A DNA stretch of 34,416 nt, taken from a virus. Of the stretch, positions 1 to 6,657 are shown piece after piece; position 1 is the stretch's first letter, and each line of letters opens with the position of its first letter. Below the pieces are notes generated by a model that did not search any database, was not told the origin of the DNA, and was given only the letters and a program-made list of their open reading frames with translations. The DNA lies in the IMG/VR virus record IMGVR_UViG_3300009164_000192, positions 1 through 34,416 of that record, one strand, 5' to 3'. A program made the position numbers and the translations under genes.

Positions 1-220
1 CAGGCCGTCGTAGGCCGTCGTAGGCCGTCGTAGGCCGTCGTAGGCCGTCGTAGGCCGTCGTAGGCCGTCGTAGGCCGTCGTAGGCCGTCGTAGGCCGTCG
101 TAGGCCGTCGCAGGGCGTCTCCGGCCGTCGCAGGGCGTCGCCGGCCGTCGCAGGGCGTCGCAGGCCGTCGTAGGCCGTCGTAGGCCGTCGTAGGCCGTCG
201 TAGGCCGTCGTAGACCGTCG
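1..220. repeat. 10-bp tandem repeat array, at least 22 units
   Basis: Twenty-two consecutive 10-bp units fill positions 1-220. Most are TAGGCCGTCG; units 1 and 17 are CAGGCCGTCG, and units 12-16 alternate CAGGGCGTCG/T and CCGGCCGTCG types. The last unit (211-220) is TAGACCGTCG. The array begins at the window edge, so its true length is unknown. Because 10 is not a multiple of 3, every plus-strand frame meets a TAG, while the minus strand is stop-free and would read as a repeating RRPTTAYDGL peptide, but I see no start codon or Shine-Dalgarno for it. A 10-bp period is close to one DNA helical turn, which fits protein-binding or origin-type DNA. It could equally be a contig-end artefact of repeat collapse. 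Confidence 0.95.
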
Positions 221-240
221 ACGTGCGATTACCGGACCGG

Positions 241-279
241 AGAAACGAAAGAACCCCGCGGCCTAGATAGGCGACGGGG
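241..279 (-). terminator. Intrinsic terminator of the left minus-strand operon
   Basis: Read on the minus strand, CCCCG (279-275), a 2-nt bulge, GCCTA, a 2-nt loop, TAGGC, a 2-nt bulge and CGGGG (258-254) form a long hairpin. It is followed by TTCTTTCGTTTCT (253-241). It lies about 30 nt after the stop of the last minus-strand gene (309), the expected position for an operon end. It also separates the operon from the decamer array. Confidence 0.75.
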
Positions 280-308
280 CTCTGGTGTTAAGGGATTGTG
301 TCTAAATT

Positions 309-527
309 TCAGATCCATGGCCTTGCATAATAGTCGTCTGCCGCCTTGCGTTGCGCTTGCTTGCGGAGGGCCAATTCGGCAAGGGCCAAAGCCTTGTCGC
401 CCTTGTACCACCACGCACCACCCGTGCATCGAGCGTCGGCGCTTCCGAACTCGATGTAGGTCCAGCCCTCGGCGCTTGGACTGAAGGTTGGAGTGTGAAA
501 GTGTCGAAGCGTGTATTTTTCGCCCAT
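309..527 (-). CDS. Hypothetical small protein (72 aa)
   Basis: I do not recognise this protein. It is 72 aa, rich in aromatic residues in its first half (segments such as EGWTYIEFGS and AWWYKGDKA), with a basic and alanine-rich helix at residues 45-65 and the end YYARPWI. The ATG at 527 comes one base after the TAA stop of the upstream gene, suggesting translational coupling. It is the last gene before the operon terminator. Two longer overlapping minus-strand frames here (302-790 and 229-429) look like shadows, because this frame fits the stop/start spacing of its neighbours. Confidence 0.6.
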   Translation of the reverse strand: MGEKYTLRHFHTPTFSPSAEGWTYIEFGSADARCTGGAWWYKGDKALALAELALRKQAQRKAADDYYARPWI

Positions 528-528
528 G

Positions 529-717
529 TTACGCCTTGCCTTTCGACGTTGCCGCGACCGCTACGCTTTCGAGTCCGCGTGCCAGCAGCTCGCGATACAC
601 GGCGCCGATTGACGGGATTTGGTAGGGGTTTTCGGTTGCGCGTTGATCCCGGAGTGCTTCGACCGCTTGCACAAGCGGCAGAGGACAGCGGATTGCGATG
701 TTCTTGAATTCGGCCAT
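529..717 (-). CDS. Putative ribbon-helix-helix DNA-binding protein (62 aa)
   Basis: The 62-aa product has the length and pattern of an Arc/CopG-type ribbon-helix-helix repressor: a short beta strand (NIAIRCP, residues 5-11), helix A (LPLVQAVEALRDQR) and helix B (SIGAVYRELLARGLES). The ATG at 717 overlaps the TAA stop of the upstream gene as TAATG, so I prefer it over the in-frame upstream methionines at 762 and 732. RHH proteins bind as dimers to short inverted repeats, and two such palindromes lie in the control region at 1964-2011, so autoregulation is a reasonable inference. The assignment rests on secondary-structure pattern only. Confidence 0.55.
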   Translation of the reverse strand: MAEFKNIAIRCPLPLVQAVEALRDQRATENPYQIPSIGAVYRELLARGLESVAVAATSKGKA

Positions 718-1241
718 TAGAGCGTCTCCCATTCGTCGCACTTGTCTGCCAACTCTTCGCAAAGCGCGCGCAATAGCCGGTCCGCGACAATATAAAGGGC
801 CGCGTTCGCGACGACGTCGCCCGTCACCTCTTGCCGCGTGTCGATAAGCCCCGAAACGTCCTCTTCATAAGCAGCCAACTGCACGAAAGTCTGCCATTTG
901 CGGTGCGTATAAACAGGGACGGCACTATCTGCAATTTCGTGCAAATGGCCGTTGTCCGCAAGACGTTCGATTTCGCGCCGGATGTCAGAAGCGTCTGCCT
1001 GCGCGTCGATTTCGTCGATAGCTGTAAACTCTAGTGCATTGATGAAAGAGTCAAACAAGTCGCATAGGAACGCGCCGCCTTCGATTTCGTTACGCTCTGG
1101 AGCCGCGCAGTCCGCTGACCTTGCGAGCATCCACGGCGCGAAGACCGACTGTCCCTGTTCGTGGCCGTCGTCACCGTAAAGCGGAGCGGTGTACTCTGCA
1201 CGAAGGGAAGCAAGCGCGGCTTTCAGGATGGGATTCTTCAT
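717..1241 (-). CDS. Hypothetical protein (174 aa)
   Basis: An acidic, mostly helical protein of unknown function. I place the start at the ATG at 1241 (MKNPILKAALASL), which has a GGAG 9 nt upstream on the minus strand; an in-frame ATG at 1295 would add 18 Pro-rich residues and lacks a clear ribosome site. The middle carries a strongly acidic stretch (EFTAIDEIDAQADASDI) and the C-terminus an alanine/leucine helix ending DKCDEWETL. Its stop overlaps the start of the RHH-like gene. It is the largest product of this early-type operon. Confidence 0.6.
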   Translation of the reverse strand: MKNPILKAALASLRAEYTAPLYGDDGHEQGQSVFAPWMLARSADCAAPERNEIEGGAFLCDLFDSFINALEFTAIDEIDAQADASDIRREIERLADNGHLHEIADSAVPVYTHRKWQTFVQLAAYEEDVSGLIDTRQEVTGDVVANAALYIVADRLLRALCEELADKCDEWETL

Positions 1242-1316
1242 GGCAGGAGACTCCGGCCGCGGTAGCGGCCCGTGCGTGTAGTCCGGTGGCACCATGCCGC
1301 CGGACGGGTGGAACGG

Positions 1317-1421
1317 CTACTGATGCGGGCCGAAGAAGCCCTTGCGGCACAGGTAAATGACGCCGGACATGAGAATGAGCGCGGGTAAGGTCGTGAAAGC
1401 GTTGTCGATTAGGCCGTCCAT
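1317..1421 (-). CDS. Small single-pass membrane peptide (34 aa)
   Basis: The 34-aa peptide starts MDGLIDNAF, has one hydrophobic segment (TTLPALILMSGVIYLC, about residues 10-25) and a short basic tail, RKGFFGPHQ. The ATG at 1421 is preceded by GGAG about 9 nt upstream and lies one base past the upstream stop (1423), so it is coupled. Longer in-frame starts up to 1553 run through the neighbouring gene and are unlikely. Predicted topology is N-out or N-in single pass; such micro-proteins in early phage operons often act on host membrane or division proteins, but nothing here shows that. Confidence 0.5.
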   Translation of the reverse strand: MDGLIDNAFTTLPALILMSGVIYLCRKGFFGPHQ

Positions 1422-1422
1422 G

Positions 1423-1590
1423 TTAGGCGTTCTCCACGTCGGACTGAGTGAGATATCCGGCCGAAACGAGCCACTCGTAATCATGCTCTTCCCATGCCGC
1501 GAGGACGTCCTCACGGGCGCTTCGGGCATCGTCGGCCGCACGCTGCAGGTCAATCAATGCTTGTTGCAGCTTGTCACCTAAAGTGCTCAT
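1423..1590 (-). CDS. Small helical protein (55 aa)
   Basis: The ATG at 1590 opens a 55-codon frame reading MSTLGDKLQQALIDLQRAAD through to SAGYLTQSDVENA, ending at the TAA at 1425-1423. AAAGAG lies about 8 nt before the start. Residues 5-35 have heptad-like leucine and alanine spacing, compatible with a short coiled coil; an aromatic patch (WEEHDYEWLV) follows. It fills the space between the 72-aa gene and the membrane peptide with tight spacing on both sides, which supports it as a real gene. Function unknown. Confidence 0.55.
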   Translation of the reverse strand: MSTLGDKLQQALIDLQRAADDARSAREDVLAAWEEHDYEWLVSAGYLTQSDVENA

Positions 1591-1629
1591 TCTGTCGCTC
1601 TTTCCGGCCGCTTGTGCGGCCCGTACGTG

Positions 1630-1848
1630 TTAGCAGCTGCGAGTATCCCGAAAGGCCTCAAGGCGCATTTCGACCGTAACGAGTTGGTCCGCGTTCGCGG
1701 TCGCAATTTCAAGGGCCATTGCCTCAGTGAGCGTCTCTTCCCAATTCAGGGCCGCGACAGCGGTGGGCGTGGTCGCGACGAAACCGTCCAAATCCGCCGT
1801 GAAATTCTCCGCCCATCGGCCGAAATTCGATGCGTGAAAAACTGTCAT
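1630..1848 (-). CDS. Hypothetical protein (72 aa), first gene of left operon
   Basis: This is the promoter-proximal gene of the left minus-strand operon. It starts with ATG at 1848, with GAGG a few bases upstream (AAAGAGGGAACG before ATG). The product is acidic and alanine/threonine-rich with a C-terminal amphipathic helix (ADQLVTVEMRLEAFRD). No family is recognised. The promoter candidate at 1900-1928 would give a leader of about 45 nt. Confidence 0.6.
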   Translation of the reverse strand: MTVFHASNFGRWAENFTADLDGFVATTPTAVAALNWEETLTEAMALEIATANADQLVTVEMRLEAFRDTRSC

Positions 1849-1899
1849 CGTTCCCTCTTTCAGTGTCCGTCCGGCCCTACGCCGTTCGGGGTGAGTGCG

Positions 1900-1928
1900 C
1901 TTGTACCCCTAGCATCGGCACGGGTCAA
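1900..1928 (-). promoter_or_regulatory. Sigma70-like promoter for the left minus-strand operon
   Basis: On the minus strand, TTGACC (1928-1923) and TACAAG (1905-1900) are separated by exactly 17 nt. The 14-nt block TTTTTTCTTGACCC around the -35 recurs identically in the promoter at 32471-32499, which strengthens both. The predicted start near 1893 is about 45 nt before the first ATG. Confidence 0.55.
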
Positions 1929-1962
1929 GAAAAAATTAAGGGGTGCTTGTGCTTTTTTCTAG

Positions 1963-1980
1963 TGTGGCGTTTTGCCCCAC
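1963..1980. promoter_or_regulatory. Operator-like imperfect palindrome 1
   Basis: TGTGGCGTTTTGCCCCAC is an imperfect inverted repeat (GTGG...CCAC arms) with the same layout, TGTGGC-NNN-TTGCC-N-CAC, as the perfect palindrome 33 bp downstream. It lies in the divergent region between the left operon and the gene at 2040. Confidence 0.45.
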
Positions 1981-1996
1981 TATCCGTGTAACTTGT

Positions 1997-2011
1997 GTGG
2001 CAAATTGCCAC
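1997..2011. promoter_or_regulatory. Operator-like perfect palindrome 2
   Basis: GTGGCAAATTGCCAC is a perfect inverted repeat with 7-bp arms around a central A. Its start is 33 bp (about three helical turns) from that of the related site at 1964, so both would face the same side of the DNA. It lies 29 bp before the ATG at 2040, where a bound repressor would block rightward transcription. Confidence 0.55.
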
Positions 2012-2039
2012 GATTCGCAGAAAGGTGTACAAAAAACCC

Positions 2040-2645
2040 ATGACGCAGCGACCGCCCGCCACTGCATGGACTATCCCCAGTTCAAATGCGTCTTATTCGC
2101 GCACAAAGAGTATTGCGCAAATGGTCCGCGATGCGACGAACGGCGGGCAAGCCCTGATAGACGCCCTGGTCGAAATGGCCCTTGACTCTGACGCCGCGTA
2201 CCGCGACCGGACGACGGCCGCTTCCATCCTTCTAGATCGCGGCTTTGGGAAGGCGGTCGAAACGTCCCTGACGCTGTCCGTGGACGCGGGCTCTTCGGAA
2301 GCCCTATCGCAGCTCGCCGACGCGGAGCTTGAGCGCCTAGCGGCCACGCTGGCCCCGTCCACGGTCCGGCCCGTCGTGGTCCTCCCCGCAGGTACGCTGT
2401 CGCCTAGCGTGGACAGTCTGCCCGACGCTCCACCGGAAGCCCTTGAGGCCCCGCTCAGGCCCCTCGAGCCCGTCACACTACCGTCCGCTCCCGTGACAAC
2501 AACCCCTACCGACCCCCTCCCCCCTCCCTTGGTGCGCGCCCCACGTCGGCGGATCGTCGTACCCCGTCCCCCTGTATCGGGGCAGGCAAGCCCGGACACA
2601 ACGCAAGATGTAGTAGACCGCAGCGATATTGACCCCAAGGCGTAG
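2040..2645 (+). CDS. Possible terminase small subunit (201 aa)
   Basis: The N-terminal half is helical, with the segment ALVEMALDSDAAYRDRTTAASILLDRGFGK (split here as ALVEMALDSD and AYRDRTTAASILLDRGFGK) at about residues 43-70. That pattern of a short helical repeat ending LLDRGFGK/LLDRGWGK is frequent in phage small-terminase-like proteins. The C-terminal half (about 100-190) is Pro-rich and probably disordered, ending in basic PRRRIVVPRPP. I take ATG 2040 (MTQRPPATAW) as start; an in-frame ATG at 1995 lies inside the operator region. The large terminase is two genes downstream, the usual neighbour. The small-terminase role is inference from position and a weak sequence resemblance; it could also be an unrelated regulator. 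Confidence 0.5.
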   Translation: MTQRPPATAWTIPSSNASYSRTKSIAQMVRDATNGGQALIDALVEMALDSDAAYRDRTTAASILLDRGFGKAVETSLTLSVDAGSSEALSQLADAELERLAATLAPSTVRPVVVLPAGTLSPSVDSLPDAPPEALEAPLRPLEPVTLPSAPVTTTPTDPLPPPLVRAPRRRIVVPRPPVSGQASPDTTQDVVDRSDIDPKA

Positions 2646-2652
2646 GGGGTAT

Positions 2653-2665
2653 GGGGGGGGGGGGG
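2653..2665 (+). repeat. Homopolymer run of 13 G
   Basis: Thirteen consecutive G follow the stop codon of the gene ending at 2645 after a 7-nt gap. C-rich sequence follows, including CCCCCC near 2699-2705, which could pair with it. No gene crosses the run as read. It is a length-unstable sequence by nature. Confidence 0.9.
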
Positions 2666-2750
2666 CCAACCCTTTCCGCCCGCCCCGCGCTAGCACTAGC
2701 CCCCCTATAAAATTTTTCCCCTCCAAACCAAGTGACCTTTATTCAAGACC

Positions 2751-2858
2751 TTGACCGAACTTCCGTCATGTTGACCGAACTTCCGTCATGCTGACCTTGA
2801 CCGAACTTCCATCATGCTCAACAAACTTCCGTCATGCTGACCTTGACCTTCCATCATG
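2751..2858 (+). repeat. Five direct repeats of a 20-bp element ahead of the late operon
   Basis: Copies: 2751-2770 and 2771-2790 (both TTGACCGAACTTCCGTCATG), 2797-2816 (one change, CCATC), 2817-2836 (CTCAACAAACTTCCGTCATG) and 2843-2858 (shortened by GAAC). CTGACC spacers (2791-2796, 2837-2842) sit before copies 3 and 5. The array ends 13 bp before the first late gene (ATG 2872). The 20-bp period puts the units on the same DNA face. TTGACC resembles a -35 hexamer, but no good -10 follows any unit at 16-18 bp, except a weak TGCTACGGT at 2857-2865. I favour binding sites for an activator or polymerase that turns on the late genes. Confidence 0.85.
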
Positions 2859-2871
2859 CTACGGTGACCCG

Positions 2872-2979
2872 ATGAACAACCTCGACTCACAGTCTTTCGT
2901 GACCTTGATGAAGGTCGTTGCGGTCATCTGCATCATCGCGATGGTGCTGGCCGTTTGGCCCGGTGACAACGAAGAATGA
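2872..2979 (+). CDS. Small membrane peptide (35 aa) upstream of terminase
   Basis: MNNLDSQSF is followed by one transmembrane segment (VTLMKVVAVICIIAMVLAVW, residues 10-29) and an acidic end GDNEE. ATG 2872 has GGTGA 8 nt upstream; the longer in-frame start at 2788 would translate the 20-bp repeat array and is unlikely. The stop overlaps the terminase start as ATGA, so the two are translationally coupled. Function unknown. Confidence 0.6.
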   Translation: MNNLDSQSFVTLMKVVAVICIIAMVLAVWPGDNEE

Positions 2980-4496
2980 CCCCTACGTTTTCGCCCGAGG
3001 ACATCCAACGTGAGCTCGCGAAGCGAGCGGCATCGGCTCTATGGGCGCGCGGCAATCTGACGTACAAGCTGGACGCGACTCAGCGGAGCATCAAGGCATC
3101 GCTCTCGGCCACGAAGGAACGCAAGTTCTTCCTCCTGTGTTCACGGCGCTTGGGCAAGAGCTTTACGCTAGTCCTTGAGGCATTTGAGACCGCTCTCAAG
3201 AAACCGCTGTCCCGCATCCTCTACCTTGCCCCGACCGGCAAGGACGCTGCCGACATCGTGACCGACATCGTGGATGGACACCTCTTGCCGGACTGTCCGT
3301 CGACTTTGCGTCCCGATTACGACCGGCAGCAAAAGGTCTACAGCTTCAAGAACGGGTCAACCATCCGTTTCAAGGGCGTGAACGGCGAGCACGCCGAAAA
3401 CCTTCGAGGCGGTGCGGCAGACCTCGTGATTCTCGACGAGTGCGGAACGATGGACGACTTGGCCTACGTCGTGTCGAGCGTCGTCATGCCCATGACGCTG
3501 ACGACCGGCGGACGGGTGCTGTTGGCGACGACCCCGTCTCGGAGCCCCGGACACGACTCGGTCGCTATCTACGAGGACTTGGCCGGCAGGAACGCGACGG
3601 TGAAGTTCACGCTTCTTGACAATCCCCGCGTCCCACCGGAGGTCAAAGCCGAGTTCCTGAAGGAAGCCGGTGAGCCGGACGCGCTCTTGGACGCCATCGT
3701 TGCCGGAAAGGCGTCACCGACCACGACTACTGCATTGCGAGAGTACTTCTGTGAGTTCGTGACCGACGCGGCCAGTGCAGTCTTGCCCGAGTTCACGGCG
3801 GACGCACAAGCGCAGACGGTCAAGTCGTCACCCAGGCCCCCGTACTTCGACGCCTACGTCGCCATGGACCCCGGCTTTCAGGACCGCACCGCTATCTTGT
3901 ACGGGTACTGGGATTTTAGGCGGGCAAAACTCGTCATCGAAGACGAATCGCTCATGCATCGGCCGAGCACGAGTGACATCGCCGCTGAAATCGCGCGAAA
4001 AGAGCGGGCAGCGTGGGCGGGACAAGAGCCTTACGCCCGTGTCAGTGACGTGGACCCTCGCCTCATCGCGGATCTGTGGCAGCTTCACCGCATCCAGTTC
4101 CGCGCTTCCGAAAAACAGGACTCGCTCGGGGCGATCAACCTCGTGCGAAACATGATTCAGAGCCGCGAGCTCGAGATAGACCCGAGGTGCGTGCATCTCG
4201 TCCGGCAGATGCGAAACGCTATCTGGAACAACAAGGCTACGGACTTTGCGAGAGCTGGCTCCAAGACGCCGGACGGTCACTTCGACCTTGTGGCCGCGCT
4301 CAAATACCTCTGTCGAGGCGTTAATCGGCACCACAATCCCTATCCCGAAGGGTACGGAGCCGTCACGACCCAGAACTTGTGGCTTTCTCCACGCCCTACA
4401 GCGAGTCCGGTCGGCCTCGGACTCATGGCGGACACGCCTTTTTCGCGCAGACTTGCACGAACCCGCCGAAACCGAGGACCTTCGTCGCGGTACTAG
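2976..4496 (+). CDS. terL: Terminase large subunit
   Basis: This is the ATP-driven DNA packaging motor, which also cuts concatemeric DNA. The 506-aa length is typical. ATPase domain: P-loop CSRRLGKS (residues 55-62), Walker B VILDE (151-155) with the catalytic Glu, and the coupling motif LLATTPS (182-188). Nuclease domain, RNase H fold: AMDPG with Asp 298, an acidic SDVDP near 357-361, and the C-terminal HFDLVAALKY with Asp 437. These are the family's usual metal ligands. It starts by overlap with the 35-aa gene and precedes the portal gene by 46 nt, the classical terL-portal order. The basic tail (RRLARTRRNRG) may contact DNA. Confidence 0.95.
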   Translation: MTPTFSPEDIQRELAKRAASALWARGNLTYKLDATQRSIKASLSATKERKFFLLCSRRLGKSFTLVLEAFETALKKPLSRILYLAPTGKDAADIVTDIVDGHLLPDCPSTLRPDYDRQQKVYSFKNGSTIRFKGVNGEHAENLRGGAADLVILDECGTMDDLAYVVSSVVMPMTLTTGGRVLLATTPSRSPGHDSVAIYEDLAGRNATVKFTLLDNPRVPPEVKAEFLKEAGEPDALLDAIVAGKASPTTTTALREYFCEFVTDAASAVLPEFTADAQAQTVKSSPRPPYFDAYVAMDPGFQDRTAILYGYWDFRRAKLVIEDESLMHRPSTSDIAAEIARKERAAWAGQEPYARVSDVDPRLIADLWQLHRIQFRASEKQDSLGAINLVRNMIQSRELEIDPRCVHLVRQMRNAIWNNKATDFARAGSKTPDGHFDLVAALKYLCRGVNRHHNPYPEGYGAVTTQNLWLSPRPTASPVGLGLMADTPFSRRLARTRRNRGPSSRY

Positions 4497-4542
4497 CCAA
4501 AAACCAGTACCTCGAACGCTTCAACCGTGATACGGGGCGAAC

Positions 4543-6624
4543 ATGCCGCAGAATCTCTGGGACAAAGACACGCAGTACTTCGCGACCGAGCCTCCCGAGG
4601 AGTTGGGACCGAAGCTGGTCGAGAAGCTCCAGCAATATCGGTACGACACGGGCGTGCAGCAGATTGACACGCGCATGGCTCACGCCTGGCGGTACTACTA
4701 CGGCTACGACCCGATGGGATTTCACGCCACGGGGCATGTGGCACGCGGCGGTCTTCAGGGAGAGTTGGCGGAAATCCGCATCAACCACTCCCGAAGCCTC
4801 GTTCAGACGCTGCTGAACCTCATCGTGTCTCCGCAGTTCGTGTGGAACCCTCGAGCCAGCACAATGGACTACGACGCCGTGCGTCAGGTCGAGGCGGCGC
4901 GGGCGATTTTGGAGCATTACTGGCACAACAGGCAGTTCTCGACCTACGCTACCAAGGCCGTCGAGAGCGCCATCGCCCTTTCCGAGGGTTTCATTCACGA
5001 GGAATGGGATTCCAGCCTCGGTGAAGAGTATTCGGTCGACCCCGAGAACCCCGGCAACGTCATCAAGACCGGCGACATCCGATTTACCAATCCGGCCCCG
5101 TGGGACGTCATCCGCGACCCTTACAAGAACGACTTCACCGAGTGCCAGTGGGTTATCGTCCGCCTTTTCAAGAACAAGTGGGACCTTTCGGCGCAGTATC
5201 CGGCCAAGGCCAAAGAAATCCACGATATTCCACCGGAATTGCCGGTTCGAGGCGATGCGGGCTACGCTCTGAAGGTCGCGACCGACGACGTGCCGCTGTA
5301 CTACTTCTACCACAAGCCCTCGGCATCTCTGCCGCTCGGGCGGATGGTCAAGTTCGTGTCCTCGGGCGACGTGCTCGAAGACACCATCCTTCCCTACGGC
5401 GCGATTCCGCTCCAGCGCATCACTTGCGCCGAGCTTCAGGGAACGCCCTACGGGTACACGCCGTACTTTGAGATTCTCGGCATTCAGGAGGTCATGGACA
5501 GCATTAACTCGTCCATCACGACCAACATCACGACTTTCGGCACGCAGTCTTTGGCCGTCGAGGAGGGTTCGCCCGTTCAGCCGGACGACCTGGGCGGCGG
5601 GATGCGGATCATCTACTACCGCCCTGGTAGCCAACCCCCGCAGCCGCTTCAGTTGACCAAGAGCCCGCCGGAAGCGTTCAAGTACCTTGAAGACCTCAAA
5701 ACGCATGAAGAGCTGCTCATGGGTCTGAACAACGTGGTGCGCGGGCAGATGCAGACGGGCAAGGAGTCCGGTGCCGCGCTCGCTTTGCTGCAAAGCCAAG
5801 CAATTCAGCAAGCGTCGGTCCTCCAGCGAAACTACATCAACGCGCTTGTGAGTGCGGGTACTTCCATCCTTCGCATCATTCGGTCGCGCGCGGCGCTGCC
5901 GCTCAAGATCGGCCTCGTCGGCAAGAGCCGGATGGACCTCATTCGCGAGACCGAGGTCAACAAGGACACGATTCAGAGCGTCGATCAGGTCGTTGTCGAA
6001 CTTGGCAATCCCGTGAGTCAGACGGCAGCGGGCCGGTTTGAGTTGGCCATGCAGCTCGTGCAGATGTCGGTCATCAAGACACCGCAGGAAGTTCTTGAGG
6101 TCCTTGAGACCGGACGCCTCGAACCCATCATCAAGGGGACTCAGGAGGAGTTGGTCAACATCATGAAAGAGAATCAGGACATGGTGCGGGGCGAGACTCC
6201 GGTCGTGCTCCTGTCCGATGACCACCCGCTCCACGGCAAGGAACACACGGCTGCGGTCGCTTCGCCGGCCGCAAGGCGGGACCCAAACGTCCTTCGCGCT
6301 TATCGCGAGCACATGCACGAGCACTACTCGCAATTCTACGGGGTTCCGCTGGAACAGGTCGAGATGGACCCGATGTACCGACAGCGGTTCCTGATGCTGT
6401 GCGGTCGTCCGGTACCTCCCGAGCCGATGCCGCCACCGATGGGGCCGATGGGACCGGGCGGAGCACCGATGCCCGCCGGACCTGAAGCCGGTCCGCCGCC
6501 CGCGCCCACGATGGCCGCGACAGGACCGACGCTCGGGGCCGAGATGCCATCAATGCCTACGAACCCTGCAACGGGTCAGGAATGGAACCCGAACAATGGC
6601 GGCGGGGTAGTCCCGCCCCGATAG
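4543..6624 (+). CDS. Portal protein
   Basis: The 693-aa product forms the dodecameric ring at the capsid vertex through which DNA enters and leaves. The N-terminal part (MAHAWRYYYGYDPMGF, SLVQTLLNLIVSPQFVWNP) and the central helical part (EELLMGLNNVVRGQMQTGKE, then ALALLQSQAIQQASVLQRNY) match podovirus-type portals of similar length. A Pro/Met/Gly-rich tail from about residue 622 is probably disordered. ATG 4543 has GGGG 5-8 nt upstream. Position directly after terL and before the scaffold supports the call. The 636-aa open frame on the opposite strand is a shadow of this gene. Confidence 0.9.
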   Translation: MPQNLWDKDTQYFATEPPEELGPKLVEKLQQYRYDTGVQQIDTRMAHAWRYYYGYDPMGFHATGHVARGGLQGELAEIRINHSRSLVQTLLNLIVSPQFVWNPRASTMDYDAVRQVEAARAILEHYWHNRQFSTYATKAVESAIALSEGFIHEEWDSSLGEEYSVDPENPGNVIKTGDIRFTNPAPWDVIRDPYKNDFTECQWVIVRLFKNKWDLSAQYPAKAKEIHDIPPELPVRGDAGYALKVATDDVPLYYFYHKPSASLPLGRMVKFVSSGDVLEDTILPYGAIPLQRITCAELQGTPYGYTPYFEILGIQEVMDSINSSITTNITTFGTQSLAVEEGSPVQPDDLGGGMRIIYYRPGSQPPQPLQLTKSPPEAFKYLEDLKTHEELLMGLNNVVRGQMQTGKESGAALALLQSQAIQQASVLQRNYINALVSAGTSILRIIRSRAALPLKIGLVGKSRMDLIRETEVNKDTIQSVDQVVVELGNPVSQTAAGRFELAMQLVQMSVIKTPQEVLEVLETGRLEPIIKGTQEELVNIMKENQDMVRGETPVVLLSDDHPLHGKEHTAAVASPAARRDPNVLRAYREHMHEHYSQFYGVPLEQVEMDPMYRQRFLMLCGRPVPPEPMPPPMGPMGPGGAPMPAGPEAGPPPAPTMAATGPTLGAEMPSMPTNPATGQEWNPNNGGGVVPPR

Positions 6625-6657
6625 CGTCACCCGAGAGGTGACCGAGAGGCAAGGCGC

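Noticed and set aside
1-220. CRISPR array
   Set aside because: Units are contiguous 10-mers without spacers, so this is a simple tandem repeat.
2093-2638. 181-aa open frame on the minus strand opposite the 201-aa gene
   Set aside because: Ser/Arg/Thr/Gly-rich shadow; the plus-strand frame has the helical pattern and fits operon direction.
2751-2865. Each 20-bp repeat as a separate sigma70 promoter
   Set aside because: TTGACC resembles a -35, but no acceptable -10 follows at 16-18 bp in any unit; only a weak TGCTACGGT occurs after the last.
4423-6333. 636-aa open frame on the minus strand
   Set aside because: It lies opposite the portal gene, is rich in Arg/Val/Leu/His typical of reverse-strand reading of a GC-rich gene, and has no family motif.
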